From Salmonella enterica subsp. houtenae serovar Houten (GTDB taxonomy: Bacteria; Pseudomonadota; Gammaproteobacteria; Enterobacterales; Enterobacteriaceae), in contig LS483478.1 of NCBI GenBank assembly GCA_900478215.1, forward strand, positions 3,472,001 through 3,536,000: a DNA stretch of 64,000 nucleotides, read 5' to 3'. Shown here in pieces: positions 1 to 10,572 of this stretch (the first letter of the stretch is position 1; each line of letters starts with the position of its first letter). The notes below the pieces were generated by a model that saw only the letters and a program-made list of their open reading frames with translations, was not told where the DNA came from and ran no database searches. The translations under genes were made by a program, and so were the position numbers.

Positions 1-935
1 AGCGTAGAATTGCTGAAGTACACATTATTCTTCATTGCATAGTCTGAAGCACCATTATCATCAGTGAAAGACAATGCAACGTCTCCAGGACCAGTATAAT
101 CGCTCGGCTCATCAGAATGGCCAAAGTGACCAGAGTCAAAAGTACCTGTGTCTGTAGAGTAGGCACTATCCAGAATATAATTTGAACCGGAGGTTACCGT
201 AGAATCATAGACATTAATATTATTATCCCAGTTATGGGATTCCGTTGTGTAAGTATCGTTGTAAGTATTCCCCTGAGACAGAGCAATACCGGCGACATGG
301 GAATTGTTGGAAATATTGATGTTACTTTCTACATCAAGATTCACCGCGACGCCGTCACTGACATCAAGCGTTTCATTCGTGTATTTAGTTACATCGCCAT
401 CTTTATAGGAATCAGTGAAGTAAAACGCTTCATAATCATCATCAATAGTGGAATTAGCAATGTTCAGCGTGAACACATCGCCGTCATACCAATTTCCGTC
501 AACAGCAGTACCGTTGTTGAACTGATAATATTCCCCATCGTGATCCTGCGTATCAAAACGATCGTAATAACCAATCGGCAGCATAGAAGTAATCGAACCA
601 TGAATAACTGAATTACTAATATTCAGCTCATTACTGGTAGCGTCATTATAATCATGATTCAGGTAATAGGTAGAAATTGTACCGTTAACAGTATCACCGT
701 TAAATGACTGATCAAAGTCACCATTGGCGTTATTATAGTAAACAAAACCGCTATAATTTACATAGTTGCCATCAACGGTGCCTGCGGCATCCATATGATC
801 CCAATCAAGCGCGGTGGTAGGATTGTCGTAATAAGTCCAGGTATCGTAAGTGGTAGCATTCGCCTGAGAAGTGATTGCCAGAGTGCAAGCCAATGCTAAT
901 TGTGAGACTACAAGTTTCTTTTTCCAGGAGTGCAT
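1..935 (-). CDS. yaiT: YaiT/EhaB-type autotransporter adhesin, 5' part
   Basis: Surface autotransporter; only the N-terminal ~311 residues lie in the window and the gene runs off the left edge. The ATG at 935 follows a strong AGGAGG-type ribosome site. The protein opens MHSWKKKLVVSQLALACTLA, a long signal peptide ending near SQANA, then an Asn/Asp/Ser/Thr-rich passenger with recurring short strand motifs such as LNISNSVIHGSI, typical of a beta-helix. I recognise the sequence as the E. coli YaiT/EhaB/UpaC family, which also sits divergent to hemB. The reading frame is open throughout the visible part. The missing translocator domain means intactness cannot be judged. Family call is confident; the adhesin role is inferred from the family. 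Confidence 0.85.
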   Translation of the reverse strand, partial: MHSWKKKLVVSQLALACTLAITSQANATTYDTWTYYDNPTTALDWDHMDAAGTVDGNYVNYSGFVYYNNANGDFDQSFNGDTVNGTISTYYLNHDYNDATSNELNISNSVIHGSITSMLPIGYYDRFDTQDHDGEYYQFNNGTAVDGNWYDGDVFTLNIANSTIDDDYEAFYFTDSYKDGDVTKYTNETLDVSDGVAVNLDVESNINISNNSHVAGIALSQGNTYNDTYTTESHNWDNNINVYDSTVTSGSNYILDSAYSTDTGTFDSGHFGHSDEPSDYTGPGDVALSFTDDNGASDYAMKNNVYFSNST

Positions 936-1445
936 TTGTCATCCCTCCTCAGGGACGTAATATAGTTGATCCATCAATTATCAATGCATAAAAACATATT
1001 AATGTTTAGCAAGGACGATTATGCGGCGTCATCACTAAAAGGTTCAATTATTCTTTACCCTCAGTCCGGATCCGGACGTGAATTAAAGCATTTTCCAAAA
1101 GCGAAAAAGATAGCTTAAAATTGTTTTTATTTCAGTAATTTAGAAGCAAGTTAAACATGGAATTCATATAAGAAAAATATACCAGGTAGAAATACAACAT
1201 AAATATGAATAACAACCAGCGCGTCTCTGACTTAAAAAGAAATGAAATAAAACTAAATATGCTGCAAAATCAATTCCTCCTGAAAATACATTACACCTTA
1301 AAATATTAATTCCCAGTATATAAAACAGCGCTATTTTCTCCCGGTATCGGCGTTGCGCCGGCTGCGTTAAGGACCGTTTTCGTAAAACATCTGCCTGCAG
1401 ATTCAGGTATACTAGGCCTTCGATTCCACAAACATCAGGCAGACC
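936..1445. other. yaiT-hemB intergenic region
   Basis: About 510 bases between divergent yaiT and hemB. The stretch is AT-rich, especially 960-1330, and must hold the promoters of both genes. I see no convincing gene, tRNA or operator. The open frame on the minus strand at 1164-1463 has no ribosome site, overlaps the hemB start and looks like chance. Confidence 0.6.
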
Positions 1446-2420
1446 ATGACAGACCTTATCCATCGCCCTCGCCGCCTGCGCAAATCCGCTGCGTTGCGCG
1501 CCATGTTTGAAGAGACAACACTCAGCCTGAACGACCTGGTGTTGCCGATCTTTGTTGAAGAAGAACTCGACGATTACAAAGCTATTGACGCCATGCCCGG
1601 CGTGATGCGCATCCCGGAAAAGCAGTTAGCGCGAGAGATTGAGCGTATCGCTAATGCTGGTATTCGTTCCGTTATGACCTTCGGTATTTCCCACCATACT
1701 GATGACACCGGCAGCGATGCCTGGCAAGAAGACGGTCTGGTGGCAAGGATGTCCCGCATCTGTAAGCAAACCGTGCCGGAGATGATCGTTATGTCCGACA
1801 CCTGCTTCTGCGAATACACCTCGCACGGCCACTGCGGCGTGTTGTGCGAACACGGTGTAGATAACGATGCGACGCTGGCCAACCTCGGCAAGCAGGCCGT
1901 TGTCGCGGCGGCGGCTGGGGCCGATTTTATTGCGCCCTCCGCGGCAATGGATGGACAAGTCCAGGCTATCCGCCAGGCGCTGGACGCCGCCGGTTTTACC
2001 GACACGGCAATAATGTCCTACTCCACCAAGTTCGCCTCTTCTTTCTACGGCCCCTTCCGTGAAGCAGCGGGTACCGCGTTAAAAGGCGATCGCAAGACGT
2101 ATCAAATGAACCCGATGAACCGCCGTGAAGCGATTCGCGAATCACTGCTCGACGAAGCCCAGGGCGCAGATTGCTTAATGGTGAAACCGGCCGGCGCGTA
2201 TCTGGATGTGCTACGTGAAATCCGCGAACGCACAGAGTTGCCGCTTGGCGCTTACCAGGTGAGCGGTGAATACGCCATGATTAAATTTGCGGCTATGGCT
2301 GGCGCCATTGACGAAGAAAAAGTTGTGCTGGAAAGCCTGGGCTCGATTAAACGCGCCGGCGCCGATTTGATCTTCAGTTACTTCGCGCTGGATCTGGCGG
2401 AGAAAAACATTCTGCGTTAA
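1446..2420 (+). CDS. hemB: Delta-aminolevulinic acid dehydratase (porphobilinogen synthase)
   Basis: Condenses two 5-aminolevulinate molecules into porphobilinogen, an early cytoplasmic step of haem, sirohaem and cobalamin synthesis. The protein has 324 residues, the E. coli HemB length. Visible signatures: the cysteine-rich zinc site DTCFCEY...HCGVLC near residues 118-133, the first active-site lysine in [14 protein letters not shown], and the Schiff-base lysine in [10 protein letters not shown] near residue 246. The start ATG at 1446 gives the family N-terminus [14 protein letters not shown]. The Shine-Dalgarno is weak (CAGGCAG). It is transcribed away from yaiT and converges on prpE. Nothing unusual. 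Confidence 0.97.
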   Translation: MTDLIHRPRRLRKSAALRAMFEETTLSLNDLVLPIFVEEELDDYKAIDAMPGVMRIPEKQLAREIERIANAGIRSVMTFGISHHTDDTGSDAWQEDGLVARMSRICKQTVPEMIVMSDTCFCEYTSHGHCGVLCEHGVDNDATLANLGKQAVVAAAAGADFIAPSAAMDGQVQAIRQALDAAGFTDTAIMSYSTKFASSFYGPFREAAGTALKGDRKTYQMNPMNRREAIRESLLDEAQGADCLMVKPAGAYLDVLREIRERTELPLGAYQVSGEYAMIKFAAMAGAIDEEKVVLESLGSIKRAGADLIFSYFALDLAEKNILR

Positions 2421-2429
2421 TTCTGTTAC

Positions 2430-2453
2430 AGGGCGGTACTCTGCCGCCCTTTC
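2430..2453 (+). terminator. hemB terminator
   Basis: A stem AGGGCGG / CCGCCCT with a 7-base loop and a short T run lies 9 bases after the hemB stop. It also separates hemB from the convergent prp operon. Confidence 0.65.
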
Positions 2454-2523
2454 CCGACTTTACCCCCCAATATTCAGTCGTTGACGCTAACCCGTTGCCG
2501 GACGCGGCTTACCCGGCTTACGG

Positions 2524-4410
2524 TTATTCCTCGATCGCCTGGCGAATTTGCTGCAACGACGCGGGATCGTCAATGGTCGTCAGATCGCCCGGATCGCGGC
2601 CTTCGCAGATCGCCTGGATCGTGCGTCGAAGCATCTTCCCGGAACGCGTTTTGGGGAGTTGCGAGACAAACCAGACATGAGCCGGACGACCAAAGTTACC
2701 GATCTGGTTGTCCACCAGCGCCATAATTGCTTTTTCCTCATCGCGCGCCGCCTCGCGATCCGCCAGCGTGTCGCCCTGTTTAGGAATGACGAACGCCACC
2801 GCCACCTGTCCTTTCAGAACGTCTTTTATCCCCACCACCGCAACTTCCGCCACGTTCGGGTAACTGGAGATACTTTCTTCTATTTCTCGCGTCCCCAGTC
2901 GATGACCAGCAATATTAATCACATCATCGGTACGGCCAAGAATAAAGTAATACCCCTCGGCGTCACGAATTCCCCAGTCAAAGGTGGCATAAACCTGACG
3001 GTTAAACAGCGACCAGTAAGTCTTCACAAAACGCGCATCGTCGCCCCAAATAGTCTGAATACAGCCCGGCGGCAGCGGCCCTTCGATCACCAGCATTCCT
3101 TTTTCGTTTATGCCGCAGGGTTCGCCGGTGACTTCATTGAGTAGCTGGACGTTATAACCGTACATCGGCACGCCTGGGCTTCCCAGACGCGACGGCCTGT
3201 CGTCCAGCACGCGCGCCAGCGCCATGATCGGCCAGCCGGACTCCGTCTGCCAATAATTGTCGATGACCGGCACGCCCAGCGTCTCCGTCACCCAGACGGC
3301 AGTCGGCTCGTCCAGCGGCTCACCGGCCAGATAAAGCGCCTCCAGCGAGGAGAGATCGTGATTGCGGATTTGCGCCGTCGGGAATTTTTTCAGCACGCGA
3401 ATCGCGGTCGGGGCGGAGAACATCCGGTTAACCTGGTATTTTTCGACAATCTTCCACCAGACCCCGCAGTCCGGGTACGTCGGCAGTCCTTCGTAAACAA
3501 TAGTCGCCATGCCTGCCAGCAGCGGCGCGTAGACAATGTAAGAATGACCTACCACCCAGCCGATATCCGATGCGCAAAAGAACACGCCGCCCGCTTTGCC
3601 GCCGAAGATGGTGTCCATCGAGGTTGCCAGCGCCACCGCGTAGCCGCCGACGTCGCGCTGGACGCCTTTCGGCTTGCCGGTGGTGCCGGAGGTGTAAAGA
3701 ATACACGACGTTTCATTGGATTCCAGCCACGCCACCGGCACGTACGCGCCAAGATGCTGCTGGCGCAACGTGGCAAAATCCAGATCCCGCCCATCAACCC
3801 GCGCCATTTTCGCCAGTCCTCTGTCCACCAGCAGAACGTGCTTCGGCTGATGCTGCGCCTGCGCAATAGCGTCATCGAGCAGCTTTTTATACGGCAGGAT
3901 TTTACCGCCGCGCGCCCCGGCATCCGCCGAAACAATCAGTATTGGTCTGGCATCGTCAATTCGCGCCGCCACGCTGTGCGAGGCAAAACCGCCAAAGACC
4001 ACCGAATGGATCGCGCCAATACGCGCGCAAGCCAGCAGCGTTATCTGCGCTTCGGCAATCATCGGCATATAGATCAATACGCGATCGCCGCGCCGCACGC
4101 CCAGCGACAGCAACATGGCGGCCACAACATTGACTTCATCATGCAACTGGCTGAAGGTAAACGTACGCTCTTCATCGGTCTCTGATGAGACGGCAATCAG
4201 CGCCAGCGCCTCCGGCTGTTTATCCAGCCAGCGGTCAATGGCGTTATGACATAAGTTAGTGGTGCCGCCGCAAAACCAGCGGGCAAACGGAGGACGGCTA
4301 TGGTCCAGCGTCTGCGTAAACGGCTGTCGCCAGTCGATACGCCGGGCCTGCTCGGCCCAGAACGCCTCCGGTTCGTCAATGGAACGCTGATAAAATTCGC
4401 TAAAAGACAT
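2524..4410 (-). CDS. prpE: Propionyl-CoA synthetase
   Basis: Activates propionate with ATP and CoA to propionyl-CoA, feeding the 2-methylcitrate cycle. The 628-residue protein is an acyl-CoA synthetase of the ANL superfamily: P-loop YTSGTTGKPKGVQ near residue 240, a YWQTESGW motif, and the C-terminal acyl-adenylate lysine in KTRSGKMLRR, the site acetylated in the Salmonella enzyme. A GTG lies one codon upstream, but the AGGAG site is 6 bases from the ATG at 4410 and only 3 from the GTG, so the ATG is preferred. Last gene of prpBCDE, 40 bases after prpD. Intact. Confidence 0.96.
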   Translation of the reverse strand: MSFSEFYQRSIDEPEAFWAEQARRIDWRQPFTQTLDHSRPPFARWFCGGTTNLCHNAIDRWLDKQPEALALIAVSSETDEERTFTFSQLHDEVNVVAAMLLSLGVRRGDRVLIYMPMIAEAQITLLACARIGAIHSVVFGGFASHSVAARIDDARPILIVSADAGARGGKILPYKKLLDDAIAQAQHQPKHVLLVDRGLAKMARVDGRDLDFATLRQQHLGAYVPVAWLESNETSCILYTSGTTGKPKGVQRDVGGYAVALATSMDTIFGGKAGGVFFCASDIGWVVGHSYIVYAPLLAGMATIVYEGLPTYPDCGVWWKIVEKYQVNRMFSAPTAIRVLKKFPTAQIRNHDLSSLEALYLAGEPLDEPTAVWVTETLGVPVIDNYWQTESGWPIMALARVLDDRPSRLGSPGVPMYGYNVQLLNEVTGEPCGINEKGMLVIEGPLPPGCIQTIWGDDARFVKTYWSLFNRQVYATFDWGIRDAEGYYFILGRTDDVINIAGHRLGTREIEESISSYPNVAEVAVVGIKDVLKGQVAVAFVIPKQGDTLADREAARDEEKAIMALVDNQIGNFGRPAHVWFVSQLPKTRSGKMLRRTIQAICEGRDPGDLTTIDDPASLQQIRQAIEE

Positions 4411-4450
4411 CACGCTCTCCTGTTGAACTTACGCCTTACTGCTGGCTGGC

Positions 4451-5902
4451 TTAGATGACATATAAGTCGAGGTATTCGTTAACCGGCATCTGCTCCAGGC
4501 GGGTTCTGTACAGGGAGACATCCAGAATGCGTTGCTGCTGGCGAGCCGGGAACTGACGCGCCAGGTTGATTTTAAATTTTTCGATAAGCTTCGGAATACC
4601 GTCGGCACGGCGACGCGCATGACCAATCGGATACGCCACGACAACCTCGTCAAAGCGTGAGCCATCAGTAAACGCCACGGTGATCGCATTGCCGATAGCA
4701 CGTTTTTCCGGGTCGTGATAATCGGCGGTAAAAGCCGGGTCTTCATAACACACGATCTTCTCGCGCAGGGCGTCAATACGCTTGTCCTGCGCCATCTCAT
4801 CTTCATAATCCGCCGCGGTTAACCGTCCGAACAGCAACGGTACGGCGACCATATACTGGATACAGTGATCGCGGTCCGCCGGATTATTGAGCGGGCCTTT
4901 CTTATCGATAATACGAATGCAGGCTTCGTGCGTGCGGATGGTCACTTTCTCAATATCCGCCGCCGTCTTGCCTGCTGCCTGCATCTGCTCATACAATGTC
5001 ATCGCCGCTTCGACGGCGGTTTGCGAGTGGAATTCTGCCGGGAAAGAAATTTTGAACAGCACGTTTTCCATCACGTAGGAGCCGTAAGGCCGCTGGAAAC
5101 GGAACGTTTCGCCGTTGAATGAGACGTCGTAGAAGCCCCAGGTTTTCGCCGTCAGCGCCGACGGATAGCCCATCTCACCAGTTTTCGCCATCAGCGCCAG
5201 ACGCACCGCGCGTGAGGTGGCGTCGCCCGCTGCCCAGGATTTACGCGTACCGGTATTCGGCGCATGACGATAGGTACGCAGCGACTGCCCATCCACCCAT
5301 GCCAACGACACCGCATTGAGAATCTCATCACGCGTCAGCCCCAGCATTTCAGCAACCACGGCGGTCGAGGCCACTTTGACCAGCAGCACATGGTCAAGTC
5401 CGACGCGATTAAACGCGTTTTCCAGCGCGATACAGCCCTGAATTTCATGGGCTTTGATCATCCCGCTCAATACCTGTTTCATGGTCAGCGGCGCTTTGCC
5501 GGCGGCGACGGCGTTGCGTGACAGCCAGTCCGCGATCGCCAGAATACCGCCGAGGTTATCAGAAGGATGGCCCCACTCGGCGGCAAGCCAGGTATCGTTA
5601 AAATCGAGCCAGCGAATCATCGCGCCAATGTTAAAGGCCGCCTGTACCGGATCGAGCTGGAACTGGGTGCCCGGTACGCGTGCGCCGTTGGGCACCAACG
5701 TACCTGGCACAATCGGCCCAAGCAATTTTTTACAGGCCGGGTATTCCAGCGCTTCCAGACCACAGCCGAGCGTGTCGAGCAGACAGTAATGCGCAGTGTC
5801 ATACGCGGCTTTTGAGGAGATTTCGTAATTCATAACGTAATCAACGATATTCACGATTTCACGGTCGAATTGCGGGCGGATGTTCAGTTCTTGGGTAGAC
5901 AT
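4451..5902 (-). CDS. prpD: 2-methylcitrate dehydratase
   Basis: Dehydrates 2-methylcitrate to 2-methyl-cis-aconitate in the methylcitrate cycle (MmgE/PrpD family, iron-sulphur independent). The open frame runs upstream to 6070, but the family N-terminus [18 protein letters not shown] starts at the ATG at 5902, preceded by AGGAAT at a suitable distance. This gives 483 residues, the usual Salmonella PrpD length. Family blocks are visible, for example [19 protein letters not shown] and the [10 protein letters not shown] segment. It lies 34 bases after prpC in the same operon. The frame is intact. Confidence 0.96.
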   Translation of the reverse strand: MSTQELNIRPQFDREIVNIVDYVMNYEISSKAAYDTAHYCLLDTLGCGLEALEYPACKKLLGPIVPGTLVPNGARVPGTQFQLDPVQAAFNIGAMIRWLDFNDTWLAAEWGHPSDNLGGILAIADWLSRNAVAAGKAPLTMKQVLSGMIKAHEIQGCIALENAFNRVGLDHVLLVKVASTAVVAEMLGLTRDEILNAVSLAWVDGQSLRTYRHAPNTGTRKSWAAGDATSRAVRLALMAKTGEMGYPSALTAKTWGFYDVSFNGETFRFQRPYGSYVMENVLFKISFPAEFHSQTAVEAAMTLYEQMQAAGKTAADIEKVTIRTHEACIRIIDKKGPLNNPADRDHCIQYMVAVPLLFGRLTAADYEDEMAQDKRIDALREKIVCYEDPAFTADYHDPEKRAIGNAITVAFTDGSRFDEVVVAYPIGHARRRADGIPKLIEKFKINLARQFPARQQQRILDVSLYRTRLEQMPVNEYLDLYVI

Positions 5903-5936
5903 AAAAAATTCCTGCGTTTTATCGTTTGAGGTGGAA

Positions 5937-7106
5937 TTATTGACGCTGCTCCAGCGCCACAAACTCGCGATCGTCCGGGCCGGTATAATTGGCGGAAGGA
6001 CGGATGATTTTATTGTCCTGGCGCTGTTCAATAATGTGCGCCGCCCAGCCAGTAACACGGGCGATGACAAACAGCGGGGTAAACATTTCAGTAGGGACGC
6101 CCATCATGTTGTAGGAGACCGCCGAAAACCAATCGAGATTCGGAAACATCTTTTTGGTCTCCCACATCACCGTTTCCAGACGGTCGGCGATGTGGTACAT
6201 CTTCAGCGAGCCACCTTCTTCCGAAAGCTGTTTCGCCACCCGTTTGATCACCTGATGGCGCGGGTCGGCAATGGTGTAAACCGGATGACCGAAACCAATC
6301 ACCACCTCTTTTTTTTCCACGCGTTTACGGATATCCGCTTCCGCCTCATCCGGCGTTTCATAACTCTGTTGAATCTCCAGCGACACCTCATTCGCCCCTC
6401 CGTGTTTCGGGCCGCGCAACGCGCCAATCGCGCCGATAATCGCCGAGTAGACGTCCGAGCCAGTCCCGGCAATCACCCGGCTGGTAAACGTCGAGGCATT
6501 GAACTCATGTTCGGCGTACAGCACCAACGAAATATGCATCGCCTTTTCCCAACTTTGGGTTGGCTTTTCACCATGCAGCAGATGCAAAAAATGGCCGCCA
6601 ATGGAATCATCATCGGTTTCCGGCTGAATACGTTCGCCGTTGTGGCTGTAGTGATACCAGTAAAGAAGGATAGAACTGAGCGAGGCCAACAGCTTATCGG
6701 CAATATCCCGCGCGCCGGAGACAGTATGTCCCTCTTTTTCCGGCAGGGTACAGCCCAGCGCGGAGACGCCGGTACGCATCACGTCCATCGGGTGCGACGC
6801 CGCAGGTAAGGCTTCCAGCACGGTACGGACATTGGCGGGTAATCCGCGCAGCGCTTTTAATTTGCTTTTATAAGCGTTCAGCTCGTCGCGGGTCGGCAAT
6901 TTTCCATGAATCAGTAAATGCGCAACCTCTTCAAATTCGCAGTGTTCCGCCAGATCGAGAATGTCGTAACCGCGATAGTGCAGATCGTTACCGCTTTTTC
7001 CCACGGTACACAGAGCGGTATTCCCGGCAGGTACGCCGGACAAGGCGACGGATTTTTTGGGCTTAATGACATGATTATTATTTTGCAGGATCGTAGTATC
7101 GCTCAT
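5937..7106 (-). CDS. prpC: 2-methylcitrate synthase
   Basis: Condenses propionyl-CoA with oxaloacetate to 2-methylcitrate. It is a 389-residue citrate-synthase fold protein, the normal PrpC length. Active-site landmarks of the family are visible: [19 protein letters not shown] near residue 200, the [11 protein letters not shown] block with the catalytic histidine, GFGHPVY, and an aspartate in the NLDWFSA segment. The start ATG at 7106 has an AGGA site 4 bases upstream. A long REP-containing spacer of 110 bases separates it from prpB; prpD follows closely. Confidence 0.96.
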   Translation of the reverse strand: MSDTTILQNNNHVIKPKKSVALSGVPAGNTALCTVGKSGNDLHYRGYDILDLAEHCEFEEVAHLLIHGKLPTRDELNAYKSKLKALRGLPANVRTVLEALPAASHPMDVMRTGVSALGCTLPEKEGHTVSGARDIADKLLASLSSILLYWYHYSHNGERIQPETDDDSIGGHFLHLLHGEKPTQSWEKAMHISLVLYAEHEFNASTFTSRVIAGTGSDVYSAIIGAIGALRGPKHGGANEVSLEIQQSYETPDEAEADIRKRVEKKEVVIGFGHPVYTIADPRHQVIKRVAKQLSEEGGSLKMYHIADRLETVMWETKKMFPNLDWFSAVSYNMMGVPTEMFTPLFVIARVTGWAAHIIEQRQDNKIIRPSANYTGPDDREFVALEQRQ

Positions 7107-7153
7107 AGTGTCCTCGTCATTTTTGTCATGTGTAGGGTGTTGAGGTATGCATC

Positions 7154-7221
7154 GCGTAGGCCTGATAAGGCAAAGCCGCCATCAGGCAATAGCGGATGGC
7201 GCTACGTTTATCCGGCCTACG
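7154..7221. repeat. REP/BIME palindromic repeats between prpB and prpC
   Basis: Two REP-like palindromic units (GTAGGCCTGATAA...GCCATCAGGC and GCGGATGGCG...TATCCGGCCTAC) fill the only sizeable gap inside the operon. Such elements commonly stabilise upstream mRNA or dampen downstream expression, so they could set the prpB to prpCDE ratio; that role is inference. Confidence 0.75.
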
Positions 7222-8101
7222 ATTTTTTGGTATATAACGCGTCGAGCGTTTCTTCGTACTGGTAGTAGTTAATGCTTTCGTACAGCTCGTTGCGGGTCTG
7301 CATCATGTCGATCACACTCTTTTGCGTCCCTTCCCGGCGCAGTACGGCATAGACTTTTTCTGCGGCGCGGTTCATGGCGCGAAACGCCGACAACGGATAG
7401 AGCGCCATCGCTACGTTTGCGCTGCGCAATTCGTCGGTAGTAAACAGCGGCGTCGCGCCAAATTCGGTGATGTTGGCGAGGATCGGCACCTGCGCCACGT
7501 CGGCAAACTGTCGGTACATCGACAGTTCGGTGATCGCCTCCGGGAACAACATGTCAGCCCCCGCTTCCACGTAAGCCCGCGCGCGATCAAGAGCTGCCTC
7601 CAGCCCTTCCACCGCCAGCGCATCGGTACGCGCCATGATCACAAAGTTCGGATCGATGCGCGCATCTACCGCCGCCCGAATCCTGTCCACCATCTCCTCT
7701 TTCGAGACGAGCGCTTTGTTTGGGCGGTGTCCACAGCGCTTAGCGCCAACTTGATCTTCAATATGCAACGCGGCGGCGCCCGCTTTGGCTATGGACTTTA
7801 CCGTCCGCGCGACATTAAAGGCGGAGGAGCCAAAGCCGATATCCGCATCCACTAACAGCGGCAGCGGACAAACATCCGTAATGCGCCGAATATCGGTCAA
7901 GACATCATCCAGCGTCGAAATTCCCAGATCCGGGAGTCCGAGCGAGCCTGCGGCTACGCCGCCACCGGAAAGATAGATTGCCTGATACCCGGCCCGTTGG
8001 GCCAACAGCGCATGATTAGCATTAATAGCGCCGACGATTTGCAGTGGTTTTTCTTTGGCGAGCGCAGCACGAAATGCCTGCCCCGGCGAATGTAAAGACA
8101 T
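7217..8101 (-). CDS. prpB: 2-methylisocitrate lyase
   Basis: Cleaves 2-methylisocitrate to pyruvate and succinate, the last dedicated step of the propionate pathway. It has 294 residues and belongs to the isocitrate lyase/PEP mutase superfamily. Visible motifs: VDADIGFGS (metal-binding aspartates), [20 protein letters not shown] with the catalytic KRCGH loop near residue 122, and [11 protein letters not shown]. The start at 8101 is preceded by AGGACGAG. It is the first operon gene, about 50 bases downstream of the sigma-54 promoter. Its stop overlaps the REP block. Confidence 0.96.
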   Translation of the reverse strand: MSLHSPGQAFRAALAKEKPLQIVGAINANHALLAQRAGYQAIYLSGGGVAAGSLGLPDLGISTLDDVLTDIRRITDVCPLPLLVDADIGFGSSAFNVARTVKSIAKAGAAALHIEDQVGAKRCGHRPNKALVSKEEMVDRIRAAVDARIDPNFVIMARTDALAVEGLEAALDRARAYVEAGADMLFPEAITELSMYRQFADVAQVPILANITEFGATPLFTTDELRSANVAMALYPLSAFRAMNRAAEKVYAVLRREGTQKSVIDMMQTRNELYESINYYQYEETLDALYTKKS

Positions 8102-8148
8102 ATCTCGTCCTCATGCTATTGAATTGTTAATTAAGATTTATTAACCAA

Positions 8149-8164
8149 AGCAAGGGCTATGCCA
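8149..8164 (-). promoter_or_regulatory. Sigma-54 -24/-12 promoter of prpBCDE
   Basis: On the minus strand the sequence TGGCATAGCCCTTGCT matches the sigma-54 consensus TGGCAC-N5-TTGCW except for one base. It lies about 48 bases upstream of the prpB start, and the gene for a sigma-54 activator (prpR) is divergent from it. Confidence 0.9.
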
Positions 8165-8274
8165 GATAAAGAGACTGAGAAAAAATTAAACATGAACAGA
8201 TTTAAAAACAGATGATTACAACAACTCTTCTTATAAAAGAGTGGTGAAAGAAGGAGAAAAACGTGTCAGCTAAC

Positions 8275-8320
8275 GTTTCATGAAACACATTACTTCGTTT
8301 CATTGCAACATTCATGAAAC
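8275..8320. promoter_or_regulatory. Two TTTCAT/ATGAAA palindromes, likely PrpR enhancer sites
   Basis: GTTTCATGAAAC at 8275-8286 is a perfect 12-base palindrome. A second pair, GTTTCAT at 8297-8303 and ATGAAAC at 8314-8320, is the same element opened by 10 bases. They lie about 110-160 bases upstream of the -24/-12 element, where a sigma-54 activator binds, and 45-90 bases upstream of prpR, so they may also serve autoregulation. Assignment to PrpR is inferred from position. Confidence 0.65.
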
Positions 8321-8364
8321 ACGTTTAAAACAAAAACTCGCCCTTTAAAGATGAACCTACTGCG

Positions 8365-9987
8365 ATGACAACTGCCCACAGCGCTCCGCGCGATAATAGC
8401 GATAAACCGGTGATCTGGACGGTCTCCGTAACGCGTCTGTTCGAACTGTTTCGGGATATCAGTCTGGAATTCGATCATCTGGCGACCATCACGCCTATTC
8501 AACTCGGCTTTGAAAAGGCGGTGACCTACATTCGCAAAAAACTGGCGACCGAGCGCTGCGACGCGATTATCGCGGCGGGTTCTAACGGGGCCTATTTAAA
8601 AAGCCGCCTGTCGATACCGGTGATCCTCATCAAGCCCAGTGGATTTGATGTGTTACAGGCGTTGGCAAAAGCGGGAAAACTCACCTCATCCATCGGTATC
8701 GTGACCTATCAGGAGACCATTCCGGCTTTACTTGCCTTTCAGAAAACGTTTCACCTCTGTCTTGAACAGCGAAGCTATGCCACCGAAGAGGACGCGCGCG
8801 GGCAAATTAACGAACTTAAGGCCAACGGTATCGAGGCTGTCGTCGGGGCGGGATTAATTACCGATCTGGCGGAAGAAGCGGGAATGACCGCCATCTTTAT
8901 TTATTCCGCAGCGACCGTTCGTCAGGCCTTCCATGATGCGCTGGATATGACCCGTCTGACACGGCGCCAGCGCGTTGATTACCCGTCCGGCAAGGGATTA
9001 CAGACCCGTTATGAACTGGGCGATATACGGGGCCATTCGCCGCAAATGGAGCAGGTTCGCCATACCATTACACTCTATGCCCGCTCCCGTGCGGCAGTGC
9101 TGATTCAGGGGGAAACGGGTACCGGGAAAGAGCTGGCGGCGCAGGCGATTCACCAGACGTTTTTTCACCGCCAGCCTCACCGTCAGAATAAGCCATCCCC
9201 TCCCTTTGTCGCCGTTAATTGCGGCGCGATTACCGAGTCGTTGCTGGAAGCGGAACTGTTTGGTTATGAAGAGGGCGCGTTTACCGGTTCACGACGAGGA
9301 GGACGGGCGGGGCTGTTTGAAATCGCGCACGGCGGCACGCTGTTTCTGGATGAAATCGGCGAAATGCCCTTGCCGTTACAGACCCGGCTTTTGCGCGTGC
9401 TGGAGGAAAAAGCCGTGACTCGCGTCGGCGGACACCAGCCGATCCCGGTGGATGTCCGGGTGATCAGCGCTACGCATTGCGATCTGGATCGGGAGATAAC
9501 GCAAGGTCGTTTTCGCACCGATCTCTTTTATCGCCTGAGCATTCTGCGCCTGACGCTTCCTCCTTTGCGCGAGCGGCAGGCTGATATTTTGCCGCTGGCG
9601 GAAAGTTTTTTAAAACAGTCGCTGGCGGCGATGGAAATTCCGTTTACCGAATCGATACGTCATGGATTGACACAGTGTCAGCCGCTTTTACTGGCCTGGC
9701 GCTGGCCCGGTAATATTCGCGAACTGCGTAATATGATGGAGCGCCTGGCGCTTTTTTTAAGCGTCGATCCCGCGCCAACGCTGGACAGGCAATTTATGCG
9801 GCAGTTATTACCTGAACTTATGGTGAACACAGCAGAACTGACGCCTTCAATCGCGGATGCGCTCACGTTGCAGGATGTGCTGGCGCGCTTTAATGGCGAT
9901 AAGACCGCGGCGGCGCGTTATCTGGGAATTAGCCGCACCACGCTTTGGCGTCGTTTAAAAACATGCGCTAAAAAAACCGTCGGGTAA
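8365..9987 (+). CDS. prpR: Propionate catabolism sigma-54-dependent activator
   Basis: Transcription activator of prpBCDE that responds to 2-methylcitrate. It has 540 residues in three parts: an N-terminal PrpR sensor domain (about 1-200); an AAA+ sigma-54 interaction domain (about 215-455) with Walker A GETGTGKE, the [10 protein letters not shown] loop that contacts sigma-54, Walker [13 protein letters not shown] and a [10 protein letters not shown] segment; and a C-terminal Fis-type helix-turn-helix ending [18 protein letters not shown]. The ATG at 8365 gives the known N-terminus [11 protein letters not shown]; the ribosome site is poor, which fits low expression. Divergent from prpB. Intact. 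Confidence 0.96.
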   Translation: MTTAHSAPRDNSDKPVIWTVSVTRLFELFRDISLEFDHLATITPIQLGFEKAVTYIRKKLATERCDAIIAAGSNGAYLKSRLSIPVILIKPSGFDVLQALAKAGKLTSSIGIVTYQETIPALLAFQKTFHLCLEQRSYATEEDARGQINELKANGIEAVVGAGLITDLAEEAGMTAIFIYSAATVRQAFHDALDMTRLTRRQRVDYPSGKGLQTRYELGDIRGHSPQMEQVRHTITLYARSRAAVLIQGETGTGKELAAQAIHQTFFHRQPHRQNKPSPPFVAVNCGAITESLLEAELFGYEEGAFTGSRRGGRAGLFEIAHGGTLFLDEIGEMPLPLQTRLLRVLEEKAVTRVGGHQPIPVDVRVISATHCDLDREITQGRFRTDLFYRLSILRLTLPPLRERQADILPLAESFLKQSLAAMEIPFTESIRHGLTQCQPLLLAWRWPGNIRELRNMMERLALFLSVDPAPTLDRQFMRQLLPELMVNTAELTPSIADALTLQDVLARFNGDKTAAARYLGISRTTLWRRLKTCAKKTVG

Positions 9988-10021
9988 GTTAAAACGGATG
10001 CCGGTTGCTTATAATAAAAAT

Positions 10022-10052
10022 ATACCCACCAGAAACCCAGGCGGGTATTTTT
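10022..10052 (+). terminator. prpR/yahO bidirectional terminator
   Basis: Stem ATACCC / GGGTAT with T-rich flank on the plus strand and A-rich flank upstream, placed between the convergent ends of prpR and yahO. It could serve both. Confidence 0.6.
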
Positions 10053-10066
10053 ATGATGCAACGCTT

Positions 10067-10342
10067 TTATTTCTTTTTATAAATATCAGCCGTACCATGA
10101 ATTTTATTTTCTGTCTGCCCGGACGTCAGCACTACCACATCCGCCCCTTTCTCATCCGCTTTCTTAATTAAATCTTCTCTGGCATCCAGCGGCGACATTT
10201 CTCCGGTGGTGGAAATAGTGCCAATTTTCGTGTACTCTGAGGCGACTTTATCAAAGTCCGTTTTTTTCATCATTTCTGCAGCATAAGCATTTGTCACGAC
10301 AAAGGCTAATGCGCCAAGCATAACCTTGCAGCCCGTTTTCAT
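10067..10342 (-). CDS. yahO: YahO, periplasmic DUF1471 (YhcN-type) protein
   Basis: Small exported protein of 91 residues. A signal peptide ends at NAYA, followed by one YhcN/DUF1471 domain with the family core [35 protein letters not shown]. The length and sequence match E. coli YahO. Relatives (BhsA, McbA, YhcN) act in stress and biofilm responses; the exact function of YahO is unknown. ATG at 10342 with a GAGGG site upstream. It is convergent with prpR and divergent from yahN. Confidence 0.92.
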   Translation of the reverse strand: MKTGCKVMLGALAFVVTNAYAAEMMKKTDFDKVASEYTKIGTISTTGEMSPLDAREDLIKKADEKGADVVVLTSGQTENKIHGTADIYKKK

Positions 10343-10467
10343 AGTAAAACCCTCGTTTATTATTACGCCATTATCGCTTTATCAGAACAAAAATACCGTT
10401 CGGACTGATTAAATAAATAGTGTAGATTGCAGGAAAGATCCAGTCGGACTACGTTCTGCCGGCGTAA

Positions 10468-10507
10468 CGAGGTAGATTAAAAAGCCCCTGCTTTGTGATC
10501 TACCTCG
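10468..10507. repeat. Inverted repeat in the yahO-yahN spacer
   Basis: Arms CGAGGTAGAT (10468-10477) and ATCTACCTCG (10498-10507) pair perfectly over ten bases with a 20-base loop that includes GCCCC. There is no T run, so it is not a simple terminator. It could be an operator or part of the yahN leader. Confidence 0.5.
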
Positions 10508-10572
10508 CAATCACCAGATTTGACTATAAATAAGATGAATGTTAATTCTTGAGGCTAAGGGAAGAATTGTCT

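Noticed and set aside
234..611. 125-codon plus-strand frame opposite yaiT
   Set aside because: Antisense to the autotransporter passenger; no start signal.
2548..4185. Several long open frames on the plus strand opposite prpE
   Set aside because: Shadows of the GC-rich prpE codons; no ribosome sites and no recognisable protein families.
5880..6809. 309-codon plus-strand frame opposite prpC
   Set aside because: Antisense shadow of a well-supported citrate-synthase-family gene.
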